A stretch of DNA of 64,000 bases from Aporrectodea caliginosa (lineage: Eukaryota > Annelida > Clitellata > Crassiclitellata > Lumbricidae): contig JACEVL010000428.1 of assembly GCA_020284085.1 (NCBI GenBank), positions 550,854-614,853 on the forward strand. The letters are read 5' to 3'. Below are positions 1 to 11,109 of the stretch, one piece after another. A program made the translations under genes and the position numbers. Each line of letters starts with the position of its first letter. Position 1 is the first letter of the stretch. The notes under the pieces were generated by a model, which ran no database searches, was not told the DNA's origin, and saw only the letters and a program-made list of their open reading frames with translations.

Positions 1-906
1 GTAACAATCCCTCAGAATACGACAACTAACTGAATACAAGTTAGAAAGATAACCATTTTACATAACACTCTGTAATCTGTTAGTTAAGCAATCATTGACG
101 AATTCCATACCTGCTACAGGATGTAGAAAAGTGCAAAGAAGAGCAATACAAATTATTTTGGGCTACAAGTATTTGAGAAATCAAGAAATGTTGAAAAGGT
201 GCGGACTAATAACGTTACAGAGAGGAGGAGCAGGCGAGATCTAATCGAGCTTGTCAGGGTTCACTGAATGGCAAAAACTACAGTGGGAAAGTTCTTTTCA
301 TTCGTTCCAAACATGGCACGAAGGGGACACAGGAATAAAGTATTTATGAAGCCGAAAGGAACAGTAGGGCATAATTTCTTCAGTGCAAGAGTTGTAGACT
401 CATAAAATGGTTTGGATGATAGTGCTGTCTCAGTGGATACTGTCAGCTTTTAAGAGGAAGCTATGAAAATTGGGGTGTTAAGCATGTTCAAGATTAATTT
501 GCAGTGGCTTTAACACAGAACGAACGTCTTCCTTAGCACGTAAAACCCTTGCTATTTTATGTTACGTTAATCCATTCAATTTAATTCCACTTATTCCACT
601 ATTATTTAAATATTTGTCTTGTAATTTTTAGCGTTTTTATCCTGACTTTTTGTTTAAACCAAAAACTAAAATGTTTCCGTAATGTTTGAGATAAAACGAA
701 TTAATGTTTGGCTGCGATCAATCAGCTTTTATAGTCATACCACTAGGTCCTACTAGTTCATTGCCACTTCCTCGCGACATGGTTCCATGAAATCATTAGA
801 TCTTTGGTCTTCAGAAATGTACAGATAGCATTATGCAGCTGTTAATATTTGCACATCACGGCACATTGTAAAGCAGGAAGCAAGGAACAAAGCTCAACGT
901 GTTAGC
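1..906. other. 3' flank of CYP-A, part of the repeated unit
   Basis: Bases 1-100 and about 560-906 match the 3' flanks of CYP-B (about 16510-16969), CYP-C (about 36010-36439) and CYP-D (about 49290-49747). The duplicated unit therefore extends more than 0.9 kb past the stop codon. Here the match is interrupted by a LINE remnant. No host gene is visible in this stretch. Confidence 0.7.
110..500 (+). mobile_element. LINE C-terminal remnant
   Basis: The plus strand translates to fragments such as RRAIQIILGYKY, LITLQRGGAGRDLIEL and, after stops, FFSARVVDS. These are typical of the region downstream of the reverse transcriptase in non-LTR retrotransposons. Several stops break it. It interrupts the flank that the other P450 copies share, so it inserted after the duplications. 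Confidence 0.55.
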
Positions 907-1094
907 TTATATCTTAATTCTTGGAATAAGTCTTAGTTTGAAAGGCGATGGTGCAACAACAAGACCCTGAACTTCTTTAGCACTGACAAAATCCTGGCCC
1001 TCTGGTGGTTGGATGTCAAAATTCTGGACCAGACTGGCGAGAAAGAGGAATACCTCTTGGCGCGCTAGTACCTCTCCAATGCAAGAACGTTTCC
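907..1094 (-). CDS. CYP-A coding exon 5 (haem exon)
   Basis: The acceptor is preceded by a pyrimidine tract. The first codon is split with exon 4 (G|GG) and the exon reads [13 protein letters not shown], with Cys as the proximal haem ligand. It ends ...LIPRIKI then TAA. Unlike copies B-D, the stop context contains no AATAAA. Confidence 0.93.
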
Positions 1095-4000
1095 CTGAAA
1101 AAAATAAAGGACACATTATTTATTATAAAACTGCAATTTAGGCCCTGTTTCTTTTTAAATGTTTCCCTGACCGCATGGTATCGGGAAATATTCCATGTTG
1201 CCTTAAAATCTCTTTATAGCCTATCTAGAAATGTAGCCTATGCTACAGAATCCTTTCCGAAATAAAATAAAGTTAAGTTTTACAAAAGCAATTAAGCTAA
1301 ATGATATTTATAAACTTTTCTCACAGGATTCACGCATCGAATGTGATATTATGTTTTATGCACATCAGCAACATACGAAAATATAAATGCATGAGACAGG
1401 TCCCAGTTTCGAAGATGATCGAAGCAAGCCGACTCCGGATGTTAGGGCACTTGGCAAAGTAGACCATGATGGGCGCTTCCACCTTTAATTGCGGTCCCCA
1501 ATAGGTTGAAATCAGCCAATCGGGTGAGCAATTAAAATTGATGCACACAGCAGTGCTGGGGTCGGGAGCGCTTCTGAGTAGTAACCTTGAAGGAGCGCTA
1601 TATAAATCTTCGTAATGAATGAATGAATAAACACATATAATAGACCCGGACATTGCTTTAGTGTCTTTCAAATTTAAAATTAATATGGTTAATGGAATAT
1701 TCAAAATATATATTATGGATAATGGGATTTTCAAAATAGAATTACTGGAGCAGTAGGCCCTATTCCTCGTGAGATTACGTACAACAAATTACAAATGTAC
1801 CAAACAATTATTTCTGAGTTTTGAAACTATTTATTGAAATTCCATGTAATAAATAATGGAAGCTTGTAAGGTAGCTACATAAAGAACGTCATCCTGTGGA
1901 CAGGTTATAACCCGGAAAGCACAGGGATGACCAGTGTATAAGAAACTTGGGTTATCCATATGGAAAGTTATTGTAACAGGACTGGTGTGCAATTTTAGGA
2001 ATATCCAGATGGATACTTCGTCAGTGGACAAATCTGAGACTTTTCGAGAAGTTAGTGGAAACCGTTCAAGAATTACTGCAGCCAGAGTCTTATGGGACTA
2101 GTCAACAGCTTGCCCACAAGCAAAAAATAGAAGTTGGTCGCGTTTGCTGAAGTTAAAGCTATCATTGTTTGGCTCTAGCTGCAGCTCTTTCATTGCACCA
2201 CAGTCACTCAGCCTGTCACTGACTTATTTAGCCCATATCATAACTTTGGTGGCATGGTTGAACAAATTATGTCATATTTTCAAAACTTCCATGAATGACT
2301 TAAATAAGGATATGTATAATAATAATAAAAAGAAAATTTGGTAAAAAATAGAGTGGCTAAAATGGGCTCCATTTTGGCAGCAAATGCACTAAAATGCATT
2401 GTCAGACCCCGCTGGGGGAGCCTACGACGCTCCCCAGACCCCTCGTCGTGGCAGACTTTGTCCCAGTAGTCCAAATCCGTTAAAATATTCACTGCGAGGC
2501 TTCCATGCTGAGGCCGCCCCTGAATAGCTATTCTGCAAGAGGCGCTTTATAACTATTTAGATACGATACGATTCAATATTCAGATCGAAAGTAAAGCAAT
2601 GCTTAGGCGCTACCTACCGACGTTAAATGGGATGATGTCATCTTTTCTAATCACGTTGTTATCCAAATCCAAGAATCTCTCCGGTCTGAAGTTCTCTGGG
2701 TCTCCCCAGGTCTTAGGGTCCATGTGAACACCGTAGAGATTTGAAATGGCCTAAAATCATGGAACATTTTATTGCACAAGTACAGCTGATAAATTGTATT
2801 CACACTGAAGATACTTAAAATTTAAGGCAGTGTTCAGACAAAACGGGGTTAATGTCGCGTTTCATTAGGCCTACTGCACAGTTGTGAATCAAAATTCAAC
2901 GCCTTCAGAAGTGTTTGGCTAAAACTATTACAAATCCTTCTAAATTTGATCGTTTCTTCTCAGATCTGAAATAATAGCATTGACTCTCCGTGAAGTGAAG
3001 ATTTCATAAGTAGTATCCATTTAAAAATTTGCACCGTTGTCTTGCACACAGTGCATGGTCAGCTCCAATATTGAAGGTAAAGTAGCCACACTCATTCTAC
3101 TCGACCTTTCTGTTGCTTTTGACACCGTTCATCATCAAACACATCTTCTCCGCCTCTAAGACTTTTTCGGTCTATTTGGTTCAGCTCTCTTATGGTTATC
3201 TTTTCATCTACATACGACATCCTATTAGTTACAAATAATCTAAGACTGTATACGTTGCGGAACTTAACAACCAGGAACATCGAAAGTCTGTCTATACTAG
3301 GAAAGAGAAGACATAATAATCACACTGATTAAATGGTTAGCGTTCACTTACGGTAGTGAGCATCATACATGAGAGCATCTTAAGACTGCCTTTATTAGGA
3401 AAGACAAGTCAAAAATAATCACACTGGTAAAATGATGCCAGATAGTTATATGTGGAATATGGCATTTGCGTTCAACAATATTGAACCTATACTGTATCAA
3501 TTGTTTTCACAAACTTAAACACATGACTAATAATAATAAATAAAAATAATATCTTTTCTTTAATTAAGCGCCTGACAAACGCACTGCGCTGTACATTTAC
3601 ATGTGATGCAATTGAAACACTCTTAACTACTAACAGAACAGACAGCCTGCAATACATAGTGTCTCTCTGAATTTTAATTACACGTGATGAAATTTCCTTG
3701 CACTTACTACATATCCAATATATTTATATTTATATTTAACCAATATGTATACATGCATAGACCTACATTATCTCTGGAGAGGACATTCTATAGCTTGAGA
3801 GACATATGTCACAACAGACCATAAGAACAAGCTTAACTTAGCAAACCTATGAAGATATGGAAAGCTATAGAACATTTTTACAATCCGAATTTTCTCAAAA
3901 TTAAAGATATGTAATACTGGAGTGTTTATTGTTACATACCAAACATCCACGAGGTATGAAGTATCCACAGATTTCCGTGTCTTTCATCGTTAAACGCGGA

Positions 4001-7000
4001 ATCAGATTATACGCTAGAGTATGACGTCGCATAACTTCACAAATCACAGCCTCCGTGTATGGTAGATGTGGCTTGTCGTCAATCGAGGGAAGCCTGTTAC
4101 CACCACATACTTCGTCGATTTCACTCTGAAGACGGGACCGAATCTTGGGATGATTGACCAATTCCAAAAGCGCCCACAATAAAGTAGCTTCGACGCTGTG
4201 TGAACTAGAGGCGCACAGATCTCGCAAGATGAACTTGAGGTCCTGGTGATTGTAATTGGGTCCTTCGATCTCAATAAATCGAGTCATAAAATTTCTTTCA
4301 GAAGGATTTCTCTTGTTCTGCTCTATTGCCATCTCAAACTGATCCATCAAGCGTTTGTGTGCACTTGTCAAATTTGCAATCTTCTTCCCGTAGGTTGGTA
4401 GAAATCGAATGAAGGGCGCGTAATCAATTATCGAGTCGATATTTTCCATGAAATCATTGGAATCTTGAATTAACTTACCACGCTTGATGCCAGCCTGAGA
4501 TTCACTACCGAAAAAAATAGTCATAACCACATTTGAGGTGGCATACAGCAGTGCGGACTTCGGGTCAAACGGGCAACCGTTTTGCTTCCGAATTTCTGTT
4601 ATGAAATCTTCTATTTCGTGCGATATTCTAGCATCCATCTCTTGATTGATTCCAAATCCAAATTCCTTCAAGATGGAAAGCGTAAGCTTGCGGTTGTGTT
4701 TGAAAGTCTCGTTATAATGAGCCAAGCCGATACCTAGGTAGAGAATTTTGCACAAATGTAATCGAACCTTCACGTAGTCCTTTTACTGTTGCTGGCCCTG
4801 CAATCTGGGATGAGCTCCCTGTGGATCTACGTCTAATGCATAGAGCCCTTGCGGCCACATTCTTCTCTAACCTGAAGACTGTTCTCTTTAGCCGGGGTTG
4901 AGTCGGGAGCGCTTCTGAGTAGATAATCTTGAAGGGGCGCTATATAAATCTCTGAAATGAATGAATGAATGAATACAAAAAGAGAGCGACTGTTGCCGGT
5001 AAAGGATCAAAACCAGTGCTGAGAACGGGTCACTCCAAAGGACGTTGTCTTCCCGGCAAACATGTAGGTGGCATGGTCGTATCCTGGATGCGATCATGCC
5101 ACCTACACGTTTGCTTCAATAGAAGCTGGATCGATGCCTTTTTTGTTTAAATAGAAGAACGTGGGATTGAAAAAAAATAATTCTTGCTTAAATAGAAGTT
5201 GGAAATATAACAATACAATTATTCTTGCTTAACCCATTTTAGCCCGAATTTTTTTTTCTCATTTTTATTCTTTTACACTATTGCTTTAGTGACAAAATGA
5301 AGAGGAAAAATATTCTGTGAAATTTAATTATATTTTTTCCATAGAAATTTGCACAAAATATGTTTGTTCCAGAAGTGGAACTGTGGAAATGTCAGGGTAC
5401 ATGAACATTGTTGTAAGATAATTTCTTATTTAGTTCTGATGAAGTTTCTAGTGAAGCTAAACAGCAAAAAATTCACAGCTTGCATGTCTAGTGGGTTTTG
5501 TGAAAGTGTGGGAAGCAACTTTCATGGAGATTAATGTTGCACTTTGCACACTTCTTTTTCGTATTCTTCTTGCAGTTAGCACAACGGTTTTGCTTCGAAG
5601 CTGCTACAAGGTAGTGTGACTTGCTATCGAAACGAATCCCTCGTAACACTTTCTTTAAAAATGTTTTGTGACTGCTTGATTCCGCGGGCCGTCCGGAAGT
5701 TGTAGGTTCAACTCCGTATTTCTGCAAATAGGTCAACACAATGTTTCGTCGGAACTTCAATAAATCCAATGGCATTTCTTTTCCTTCCGTACTTTCGCGA
5801 TACAATTGCCATGCATTGTGGACGCTAGTTTCCAAACAAAACACAAAGACAGCCCACCACCACTTCTTAGATCTCATAGCAACTCTATAATTTCCAATGT
5901 TCTGATCCATGCGATCCACTCCGCCCATGTAAGTGTTGTACATAGACACAAGAAATGGCATGTCGATCGGAATTTTCCTTTTCTCAGATTTGTTCCATCG
6001 AAGACAAGATGTAATTGGATTGACTCCGTAAACATTGCTCAGTATGTGAACTGGGGAGTGGTCATTCCATGCAACCACTAGACTGTCAGTGTTGACGTCA
6101 GTTCTGTAATCCATTGATCCTCTCGTTGATTTTTTTGGAAGACTGACAGGGCATTTTTCTGTTCTGTTGACCATGACAGTACCCGTATAGCCAAAACCTC
6201 TTTCCAGAAGATGTTGTAGAAGTTTTGGTGAACTGAAATACCTGTCACCAAATATTTTGAAAGGAACCACGCTCGGCAATTCAGATACCAAATCTAGGAC
6301 AACACTTGCACCCAGACCAATATTCTTGTCAAAAGCAGGACCGCTCGCACCTTGGTACGGATCAAATTGAATTAGATAGCCAAACCGGTCACAGAGACAC
6401 CAGAACTTGAAGCCAAACTTCACAGGTTTACCATGGATATACTGTTTCGCTCCATGTTTACCGTAATATGGCGCCATACTCTCATCAACACAGATGTGTT
6501 CTTTCAGATTTGCAAAGTTCAGATAGCGTTCATTCAGCATCGTCATGAGAGATCTCATCTTGCCAAATCTGTCATTATCTGGGAGATGGCTGTTATCTGA
6601 ACAGTGAAGGTAACGCTTGATTGTGTCAAAACGGTTGCGCCGCATTGCACGTGAAACTGCGGAATTGAACGTTTCAGTGTCCACCTCCCAAAACATTCTC
6701 CATCTCGGCACATCGACATACCCAGATAACAGAAGAATGGCCAAGAAACATCTTATTTCTTCAGCATCAGTCTCAAAAGCATGGTCATGCTTTACCTCTC
6801 TTCCGTACAGTGTTGTCATCTCGGCCAAAAAGGTGCAAATGTCATCGTCAAAGAAAAATTCAAATGCTGTCACTGGATCCAATGGAATTGTGAATGATTT
6901 TTCTGGAATGTTGAAGTCAGGCCAGTTTGGTTGGATGTCTTTTTTTACCCATTTGCGTGGAATCAACGTTTTCCGTTTTGTGGTTGTGACTGCTTTCGCA

Positions 7001-9518
7001 GCAGATTCAGTAATTGTTACTGAATCAGCGACTTCACTTACATCGTCACATTCCACGGGATCACCACTAAATTCGTCGTCACCAGTTGCCAAATCTTCAC
7101 CTCCCATTTCAACGATTTCATTACTTCTTGTTCGCAATCTTCCTTGGCAGGCGCTCATGAGTTGACGGCCACTTAGGTTATTCATGTTACCTCCTTCATC
7201 TTCGTCTCCACTGTCTTCTTCACTGTCAACTCCATCTCGAGGAGGATCAATAAAAATGTCAGCACTTGCGAAATCTTCGTGATCGTCAAGTGCATCCAGC
7301 ACTTCCTTTACCGTATATTTTCTGTACAGTGTGCATAAACAGGACATATAATTGTTACTGCTGTTATACAGTTGCCAATAGAAGGATACAAAGTCTTGAT
7401 ACATATGTCCCCTTCCATAACTATTATTCCATTTGCAGTTAGTATGTGAATTATTGAGCGTTTTGATTGCATAGAGTACAGAAAGCAAAAATACAAATTT
7501 CAATTAGCCATGGTGCTGCTGGTTCCCACAGCTCCACATATGGAACATAAAGTTCAAAGAACTAAATTCCTCAGGATAATTTCTTTTAGACAATTTCTAT
7601 GTATTACACTAATTTCTATACAGTAATTCCCGTTGAAATTAGTTATGAAATTAAAATTTGAAATAAGTAATGACATTATAATAATTACCTTCTTCTGGAC
7701 ATTTCCAACGGAAACAGGAAATAATTAATGTAAAAAGTAAAAAAATTGTAATTGATTAATTACAAAGAATTTCAATGAAGTTTCACCAAAAATTGATGTA
7801 TTGTTTATTGCTAAGCACTTCCTGTCTATTACTTCCGGTGGGAAGTTCAAAGTACGTAACCCGTGACATTTTATCCCCCTTGTTCCAGAAGTGGAACTGT
7901 GAGCTAAAATGGGTTAAACAGAAGTTCGATTGATGATAAAATTCTCCTAAATGGAAGATGGATTGATGACAATTATCATTGACATTGGTAGACTGCTTAT
8001 TTACCAGCGTCAAGTACGGTATTGAATACATTAAAATAACTTACCAACCTAAACTACGGGATAACACAATCTAGACTGAAAGTTTTAAGGTGAAACAAAA
8101 GGGGCAGTAAAAGTAAAAGAGGCAGTAAAAGTGAAAAGACAGTAAATAAAAGAGGCAGTAAAAGTAAAAAGGGCAGTAATACAGGTGTCTGATCATAGAC
8201 CTGGGTGGAATCAACCCACGTTTCGCGAGACCGCTACAGTATGAATTTTTTTGTTTAATCAAACCTCTGTTATCGGGGTTCACAATGTTGGTTTCAGTCC
8301 AGAAGTCCGGTCGATCAGCGAAAGAGTCCGCATGTTTCTGCAGAGCATCTACAATTGCCTCCTTTCCGTTCAGTGAAACGGCCATCCTTCAACACGCATT
8401 AAACGCTCCAGTGTGTTATATGACAAAGTTTATGTTTGAGTAAGAAACCGTATTTAGCACAGGTCACAATAGCGAATCACATTATCGAATTTGCTATTGT
8501 ATTGGTAATTATAAATTTATATTGCGCCACTCTTAGAAAAGACTAGACAGGCGCTAAACTCTATGATGCTAAATATCATTCAAATTTTGTCTCATTGTCT
8601 CTATAAAACATCTGAATATCTAACTGCTCTTCACCTAACTAAAGCCAAAAGTACACATTTCCCAGCAGAAGAAAGAGCAACTCCTACACGCAGGCTACTC
8701 GACATTTAATTAGGCATCAACATTTTAGCAATTACTGAGCAAGTTCTGCAATTAGAAACTAGTATCCGCCGAAATGGCCTAGAAGGCGAATAACAACCGA
8801 CGTGGCCGATGACACACACGCAGAATGCATAGTGTGATCTTTATATGTCTAAGAATACGTACTGCATTTGATCAGACTGATTGTATTGTCTTGCTTTCAA
8901 CCGTCCAAAATCCGAGGATTGGCTGCACCAAGGACAATTAATTTTAGTTCCATCTGCTTCTGTTTCTAGTCTCCGTCAATAACTGATCGAATGGTAAAGA
9001 AGATCAGGAGCTCAAGGAAGACAGCTAGCTGCCTCTAGAGTCTCTAAATCACTTAATGTCATTTTGGTCTATCTGCAGAACATGATCTGGAACGATGCCT
9101 TCCATGATCTCCTTCTCCAGACAATCTCCACTCTTGCTTAGTGCATGCTCGAAAAACTGATTGCAATAGGCCAATAGGCCTACTTATTTAAATAGTTTAC
9201 CAAATTGTAGTACAGGTATTGTACTGTATTGTATTGTATCTATAGATTTATATAGAGCCTCTTTCAAACTATTCAAGGTGTATACCTTCCTGCCGCGTAG
9301 AAGCGAATAACGGGACCCAGTTCTTCTGCTTTGCGCATAAAAAAGATGTGCAACGTTTTCAAGCTCCCTGTGAAAAACGGGATCGATCCGAGCAGCGGTA
9401 AAGCTGGAATTGATGGTGGATATCGTTTTCCTGAGTTTTTGTCCCTGTTTCTTCTCACGAAGAGGAAAAATATGAAGATCACGAACAGTGCCACAAGAAC
9501 TGCATTGGAGACAAACAT
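907..9518 (-). CDS. CYP-A: cytochrome P450, CYP2-clan-like, five coding exons
   Basis: This is a predicted haem-thiolate monooxygenase anchored in the ER membrane. Coding exons are 9286-9518, 8265-8386, 3940-4733, 2618-2750 and 907-1094 (1470 nt, 489 aa, normal P450 length). All junctions are GT/AG with compatible phases. Visible features in order are an anchor at residues 3-20, basic RRNR, a PPSIP hinge, helix C with F129 and R133, a helix-I segment SSSHS (294-298), ExxR E351/R354, FRPERF (404-409), and FNVGKRSCIG with haem ligand C432. The canonical acid-Thr pair of helix I is His-Ser here. The start was chosen because the ATG directly follows a splice acceptor and aligns with the other copies; an ATG two codons upstream lies in the intron. 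Intron 2 carries a piggyBac element. The P450 assignment is firm. The subfamily and substrate cannot be read from the sequence. Confidence 0.92.
1400..1632 (+). mobile_element. LINE/SINE 3' tail with AATG repeats
   Basis: This is a 3' tail in CYP-A intron 4. It carries the motif CTTGAAGG(A/G)GCGCTATATAAAT followed by AATG repeats at about 1612-1630. The same tail recurs at about 4925-4975 and 47295-47330. Members of one retroposon family therefore hit several introns. Confidence 0.5.
2400..2600. repeat. retroposon tail shared with CYP-B
   Basis: The segment GCAAGAGGCGCTT...GATACGATACGATTC at about 2533-2573 recurs in CYP-B intron 4 at about 18258-18302. Insertion therefore predates the A/B split. 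Confidence 0.45.
2618..2750 (-). CDS. CYP-A coding exon 4 (PERF exon)
   Basis: The exon begins in phase 0 with [16 protein letters not shown], contains FRPERF (meander region), and ends PFNV plus the first base of the Gly codon before a GTAGGT donor. It is 133 nt long, the same as the other three copies. Confidence 0.92.
3075..3200 (+). mobile_element. LINE reverse-transcriptase scrap in CYP-A intron 3
   Basis: The plus strand reads [15 protein letters not shown], the RT domain A motif that includes the catalytic Asp context (AFDTV). The same scrap is in CYP-B intron 3 at about 18830-18960, so it predates that duplication. Confidence 0.6.
3940..4733 (-). CDS. CYP-A coding exon 3 (helices C to K)
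   Basis: This 794-nt exon is open throughout. It starts with a split Gly codon (x|GT) after a TAG acceptor ([17 protein letters not shown]) and ends FIPRGCL before GTATGT. It holds helix I and ExxR (EVMR). The aligned AGx(D/E)T position reads SSSHS. Confidence 0.93.
4770..4980 (+). mobile_element. LINE 3' end with TGAA tail
   Basis: The plus strand translates to a typical LINE terminus ([16 protein letters not shown], then [10 protein letters not shown]). It is followed by the GGGCGCTATATAAAT motif and (TGAA)n. It is truncated at 5' and lies in CYP-A intron 2 right beside the exon 3 acceptor. Confidence 0.6.
5058..5112. repeat. 22-bp-arm perfect-core hairpin
   Basis: Arms 5058-5079 and 5091-5112 are inverted complements with two mismatches and an 11-base loop. 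They centre on GTAGGTGGCATG. The paralogous site in CYP-B (about 29607-29635) has only one arm, so the palindrome is specific to this copy. Confidence 0.6.
5233..7913 (-). mobile_element. complete piggyBac transposon
   Basis: The element is flanked on both sides by TTAA (5229-5232 and 7914-7917). It ends in perfect inverted repeats CCCATTTTAGC (5233-5243) and its complement (7903-7913). The 2681-bp body carries an open transposase. A second motif, TTGTTCCAGAAGTGGAACTG, occurs near both ends in direct orientation (about 5365 and 7881) and is itself an imperfect palindrome, so it may be a transposase-binding site. The element lies in CYP-A intron 2 on the same strand as the gene. The other copies lack it, so it is younger than the duplications. 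Confidence 0.93.
5488..7503 (-). CDS. piggyBac transposase, 671 codons, uninterrupted
   Basis: This is a cut-and-paste DDE/D transposase of the piggyBac (PGBD) family. The acidic N-terminal region (about 71-160) is followed by the DDE_Tnp_1_7-type core. The catalytic acids are visible: D340 in [13 protein letters not shown]420 in FGDRYFSS and D530 (with D533) in MGGVDRMD. The C-terminus has a Cys/His cluster (C641, C644, C652, C655, C663, H666, H668), the zinc domain that binds terminal repeats. The first 60 or so residues do not look like the family. The natural start may be later or in a short upstream exon, because an AG acceptor precedes the codons for [11 protein letters not shown]. With intact ends this copy could be active. 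That is an inference. Confidence 0.93.
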   Translation of the reverse strand: MKFVFLLSVLYAIKTLNNSHTNCKWNNSYGRGHMYQDFVSFYWQLYNSSNNYMSCLCTLYRKYTVKEVLDALDDHEDFASADIFIDPPRDGVDSEEDSGDEDEGGNMNNLSGRQLMSACQGRLRTRSNEIVEMGGEDLATGDDEFSGDPVECDDVSEVADSVTITESAAKAVTTTKRKTLIPRKWVKKDIQPNWPDFNIPEKSFTIPLDPVTAFEFFFDDDICTFLAEMTTLYGREVKHDHAFETDAEEIRCFLAILLLSGYVDVPRWRMFWEVDTETFNSAVSRAMRRNRFDTIKRYLHCSDNSHLPDNDRFGKMRSLMTMLNERYLNFANLKEHICVDESMAPYYGKHGAKQYIHGKPVKFGFKFWCLCDRFGYLIQFDPYQGASGPAFDKNIGLGASVVLDLVSELPSVVPFKIFGDRYFSSPKLLQHLLERGFGYTGTVMVNRTEKCPVSLPKKSTRGSMDYRTDVNTDSLVVAWNDHSPVHILSNVYGVNPITSCLRWNKSEKRKIPIDMPFLVSMYNTYMGGVDRMDQNIGNYRVAMRSKKWWWAVFVFCLETSVHNAWQLYRESTEGKEMPLDLLKFRRNIVLTYLQKYGVEPTTSGRPAESSSHKTFLKKVLRGIRFDSKSHYLVAASKQNRCANCKKNTKKKCAKCNINLHESCFPHFHKTH
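8093..8185. repeat. GGCAGTAAAAGTAAAAG tandem repeat
   Basis: About five degenerate units of AAAAGNGGCAGTAAAAGT lie downstream of CYP-A exon 2. A shorter version is at the same place in CYP-B (about 29752-29803) and is absent from C and D. Confidence 0.6.
8265..8386 (-). CDS. CYP-A coding exon 2
   Basis: This 122-nt exon starts after GAAG. Its first base completes the Arg codon split with exon 1, giving [14 protein letters not shown]; that Met is internal, not a start. It ends with one base of the Gly codon. The donor is GTTTGA, against GTTTGT in the other copies. Confidence 0.9.
8500..8580 (-). mobile_element. retroposon 3' tail shared with CYP-B
   Basis: A minus-strand GCGC...ATATAAATTTAT tail lies in intron 1 of the coding region. 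The same tail is at about 30345-30400 in CYP-B, which is another insertion shared only by A and B. Confidence 0.4.
9228..9275 (-). mobile_element. retroposon tail beside CYP-A exon 1 donor
   Basis: On the minus strand it reads GAGGCTCTATATAAAT followed by ATACA repeats. It starts within about 15 bases of the exon 1 splice donor (GTATAC) but leaves the donor intact. Confidence 0.45.
9286..9518 (-). CDS. CYP-A coding exon 1 (membrane anchor)
   Basis: The ATG at 9516-9518 follows a TTTGCAG acceptor directly. It encodes [18 protein letters not shown], then RRNR and [14 protein letters not shown], a microsomal P450 signal anchor and proline hinge. The donor AG|GTATAC splits an Arg codon. Confidence 0.88.
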
Positions 9519-9943
9519 CTGCAAAGTATTAAGACACGTTTTAAAACTGGGAAGCGGAAGGCGTTTTTGAAGGCCATACAGGAAAAACTACAATTAAGCT
9601 GTGGACAGGTACAATTTATCCGTCATTTTTTTATTCATTATGTTTTTCCAACTGCGTGTCATCGGATGATACTCAGTTGTACCTTCAAAATATACCAATG
9701 TTTTGAACTGTTTTCTACACAGTCTTGAATGACTTGTTTATCTTCACAATGCGATGATTATTCGGCAACCACCAGGCCTACCATAGCCGACAACAAGCCC
9801 GTAATCAACGCCTTTATTCGGGTGTTGGCGACGGTTGTAAAGGTGATGGTTGTGGTGACATGCAACTAGTGCTGCCACCTTTTGATTTGCCAGTCCGGGA
9901 CCCCGCATAGTCACTCGATATGCCATCGCCAATTCGCCCTGTA

Positions 9944-10411
9944 CAGGGTTGCCAGGTCGTCACGACAAGCACGTTGGACTACTTTTCAATGTGCTCGCGA
10001 CTTAAATTTCGTTCTCGCGACCTCACGATATTTGGGCTACTTTTGAATTGACCCGCGGTCGGTACGGCGACATTAAGAATTCTCATTAATTGACCGCATA
10101 AGGCTACTAGGACACTGTTACTAGCCACTATTCTTAAGTGGTGCTGCGGTGAGTTATAAATACATGTTCTACGGAGTACGGACGAAGCACGAAGCAGTCT
10201 TGTGACGACGTGTGACGAGGGGCAGACTGTCATATAAAATTTTTAAGTCAATGGTTTCATCACGCGTCTTGGCGAATACCAATGAAGTATGTATATTAAC
10301 GTGCCTAACAAAACATTTGTTAATGTATTCATTAGCTTTTGAGTTCGCGACTTTTGGGCTACGTTTTGACGTGATTTCGCAACCAAGCATCTCCGAAATC
10401 TGGCAACCCTG
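9944..10411. mobile_element. probable MITE with CAGGGTTGCCAG ends
   Basis: The left end CAGGGTTGCCAGG and right end CTGGCAACCCTG are inverted. Subterminal blocks (TCGCGAC, GGGCTAC) also recur in inverted form. No clear target duplication is visible, so the boundaries are tentative. The element lies between the noncoding exon and coding exon 1 of CYP-A. Confidence 0.4.
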
Positions 10412-10915
10412 CTGGGAACGAGACCGTTCTGTTTTCGGTGTTCCTGAGGTGAGGTCCGCGTTTCAAGGGTCGTCCAAATGTGAAACCGTCCGGGTTTTAC
10501 GAAGTGGATACTCGGCGCTATGACGTAATGGCTGCCTCCTTCTACGCGGTCCCACCGCAGCTAGCGACCCCAATCGTAATCGTAATCGTAAACTCGATAT
10601 TTCTACAGCGCCCACAAAAGCGAAGTCGCGGGATCCAGCTTATTCACAGGCGCTTAACCAAAACAGAATCGATAGTGACGATTTCGTTATACACCAAGTT
10701 CCGGGACAATTGGGACCGCGATTGTCCAGGTTAATCTGACCGTGAAGGTTGGCAGACCTACATGTAACCGTAAAATATTCATCACGGCATTGCTAATGCG
10801 TCATTTTTGCATTGTAACCAACCTAGGCATACAACGACAGGAAGAAACTGACAGCAATTATACACAGTTTGCACTAATATCACCATTCAATTCACCACAA
10901 GAAATTAACGATCAC

Positions 10916-11003
10916 CTTGTTCTGATTCTCCCGCGTAGTAAGCTTAGTTGAAGATTGATTAAAAGTCGTTTCAGGCAACTTTAGCCAAAAAATTAAGCGA
11001 ACT
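10916..11003 (-). other. CYP-A noncoding first exon
   Basis: The block ends in the splice donor ACAAG|GTGATC, which is conserved in all four genes, along with an upstream TCTTCAACTAA block. The 5' end is inferred to lie about 28 bases downstream of the TATA box. Confidence 0.65.
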
Positions 11004-11028
11004 AAAGTGGATGACTACAGCCTAGACG

Positions 11029-11038
11029 TTTATATATA
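11029..11038 (-). promoter_or_regulatory. CYP-A TATA box
   Basis: It reads TATATATAAA on the minus strand, upstream of the conserved noncoding exon, and is aligned with the TATA boxes of C and D. Confidence 0.65.
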
Positions 11039-11109
11039 GGCCAATTTCTTAAACCTGGAACGTCAGCCCGCTTACCAAAATCACACTCGCCAATCAGCCA
11101 AATATATTG

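Noticed and set aside
6617..7165. 182-codon plus-strand ORF
   Set aside because: It is antisense to the piggyBac transposase.
8071..8385. treating the exon 2 ATG as a P450 start codon
   Set aside because: In C and D the aligned codon is TTG. The exon begins one base earlier at a splice acceptor and continues the exon 1 reading frame.
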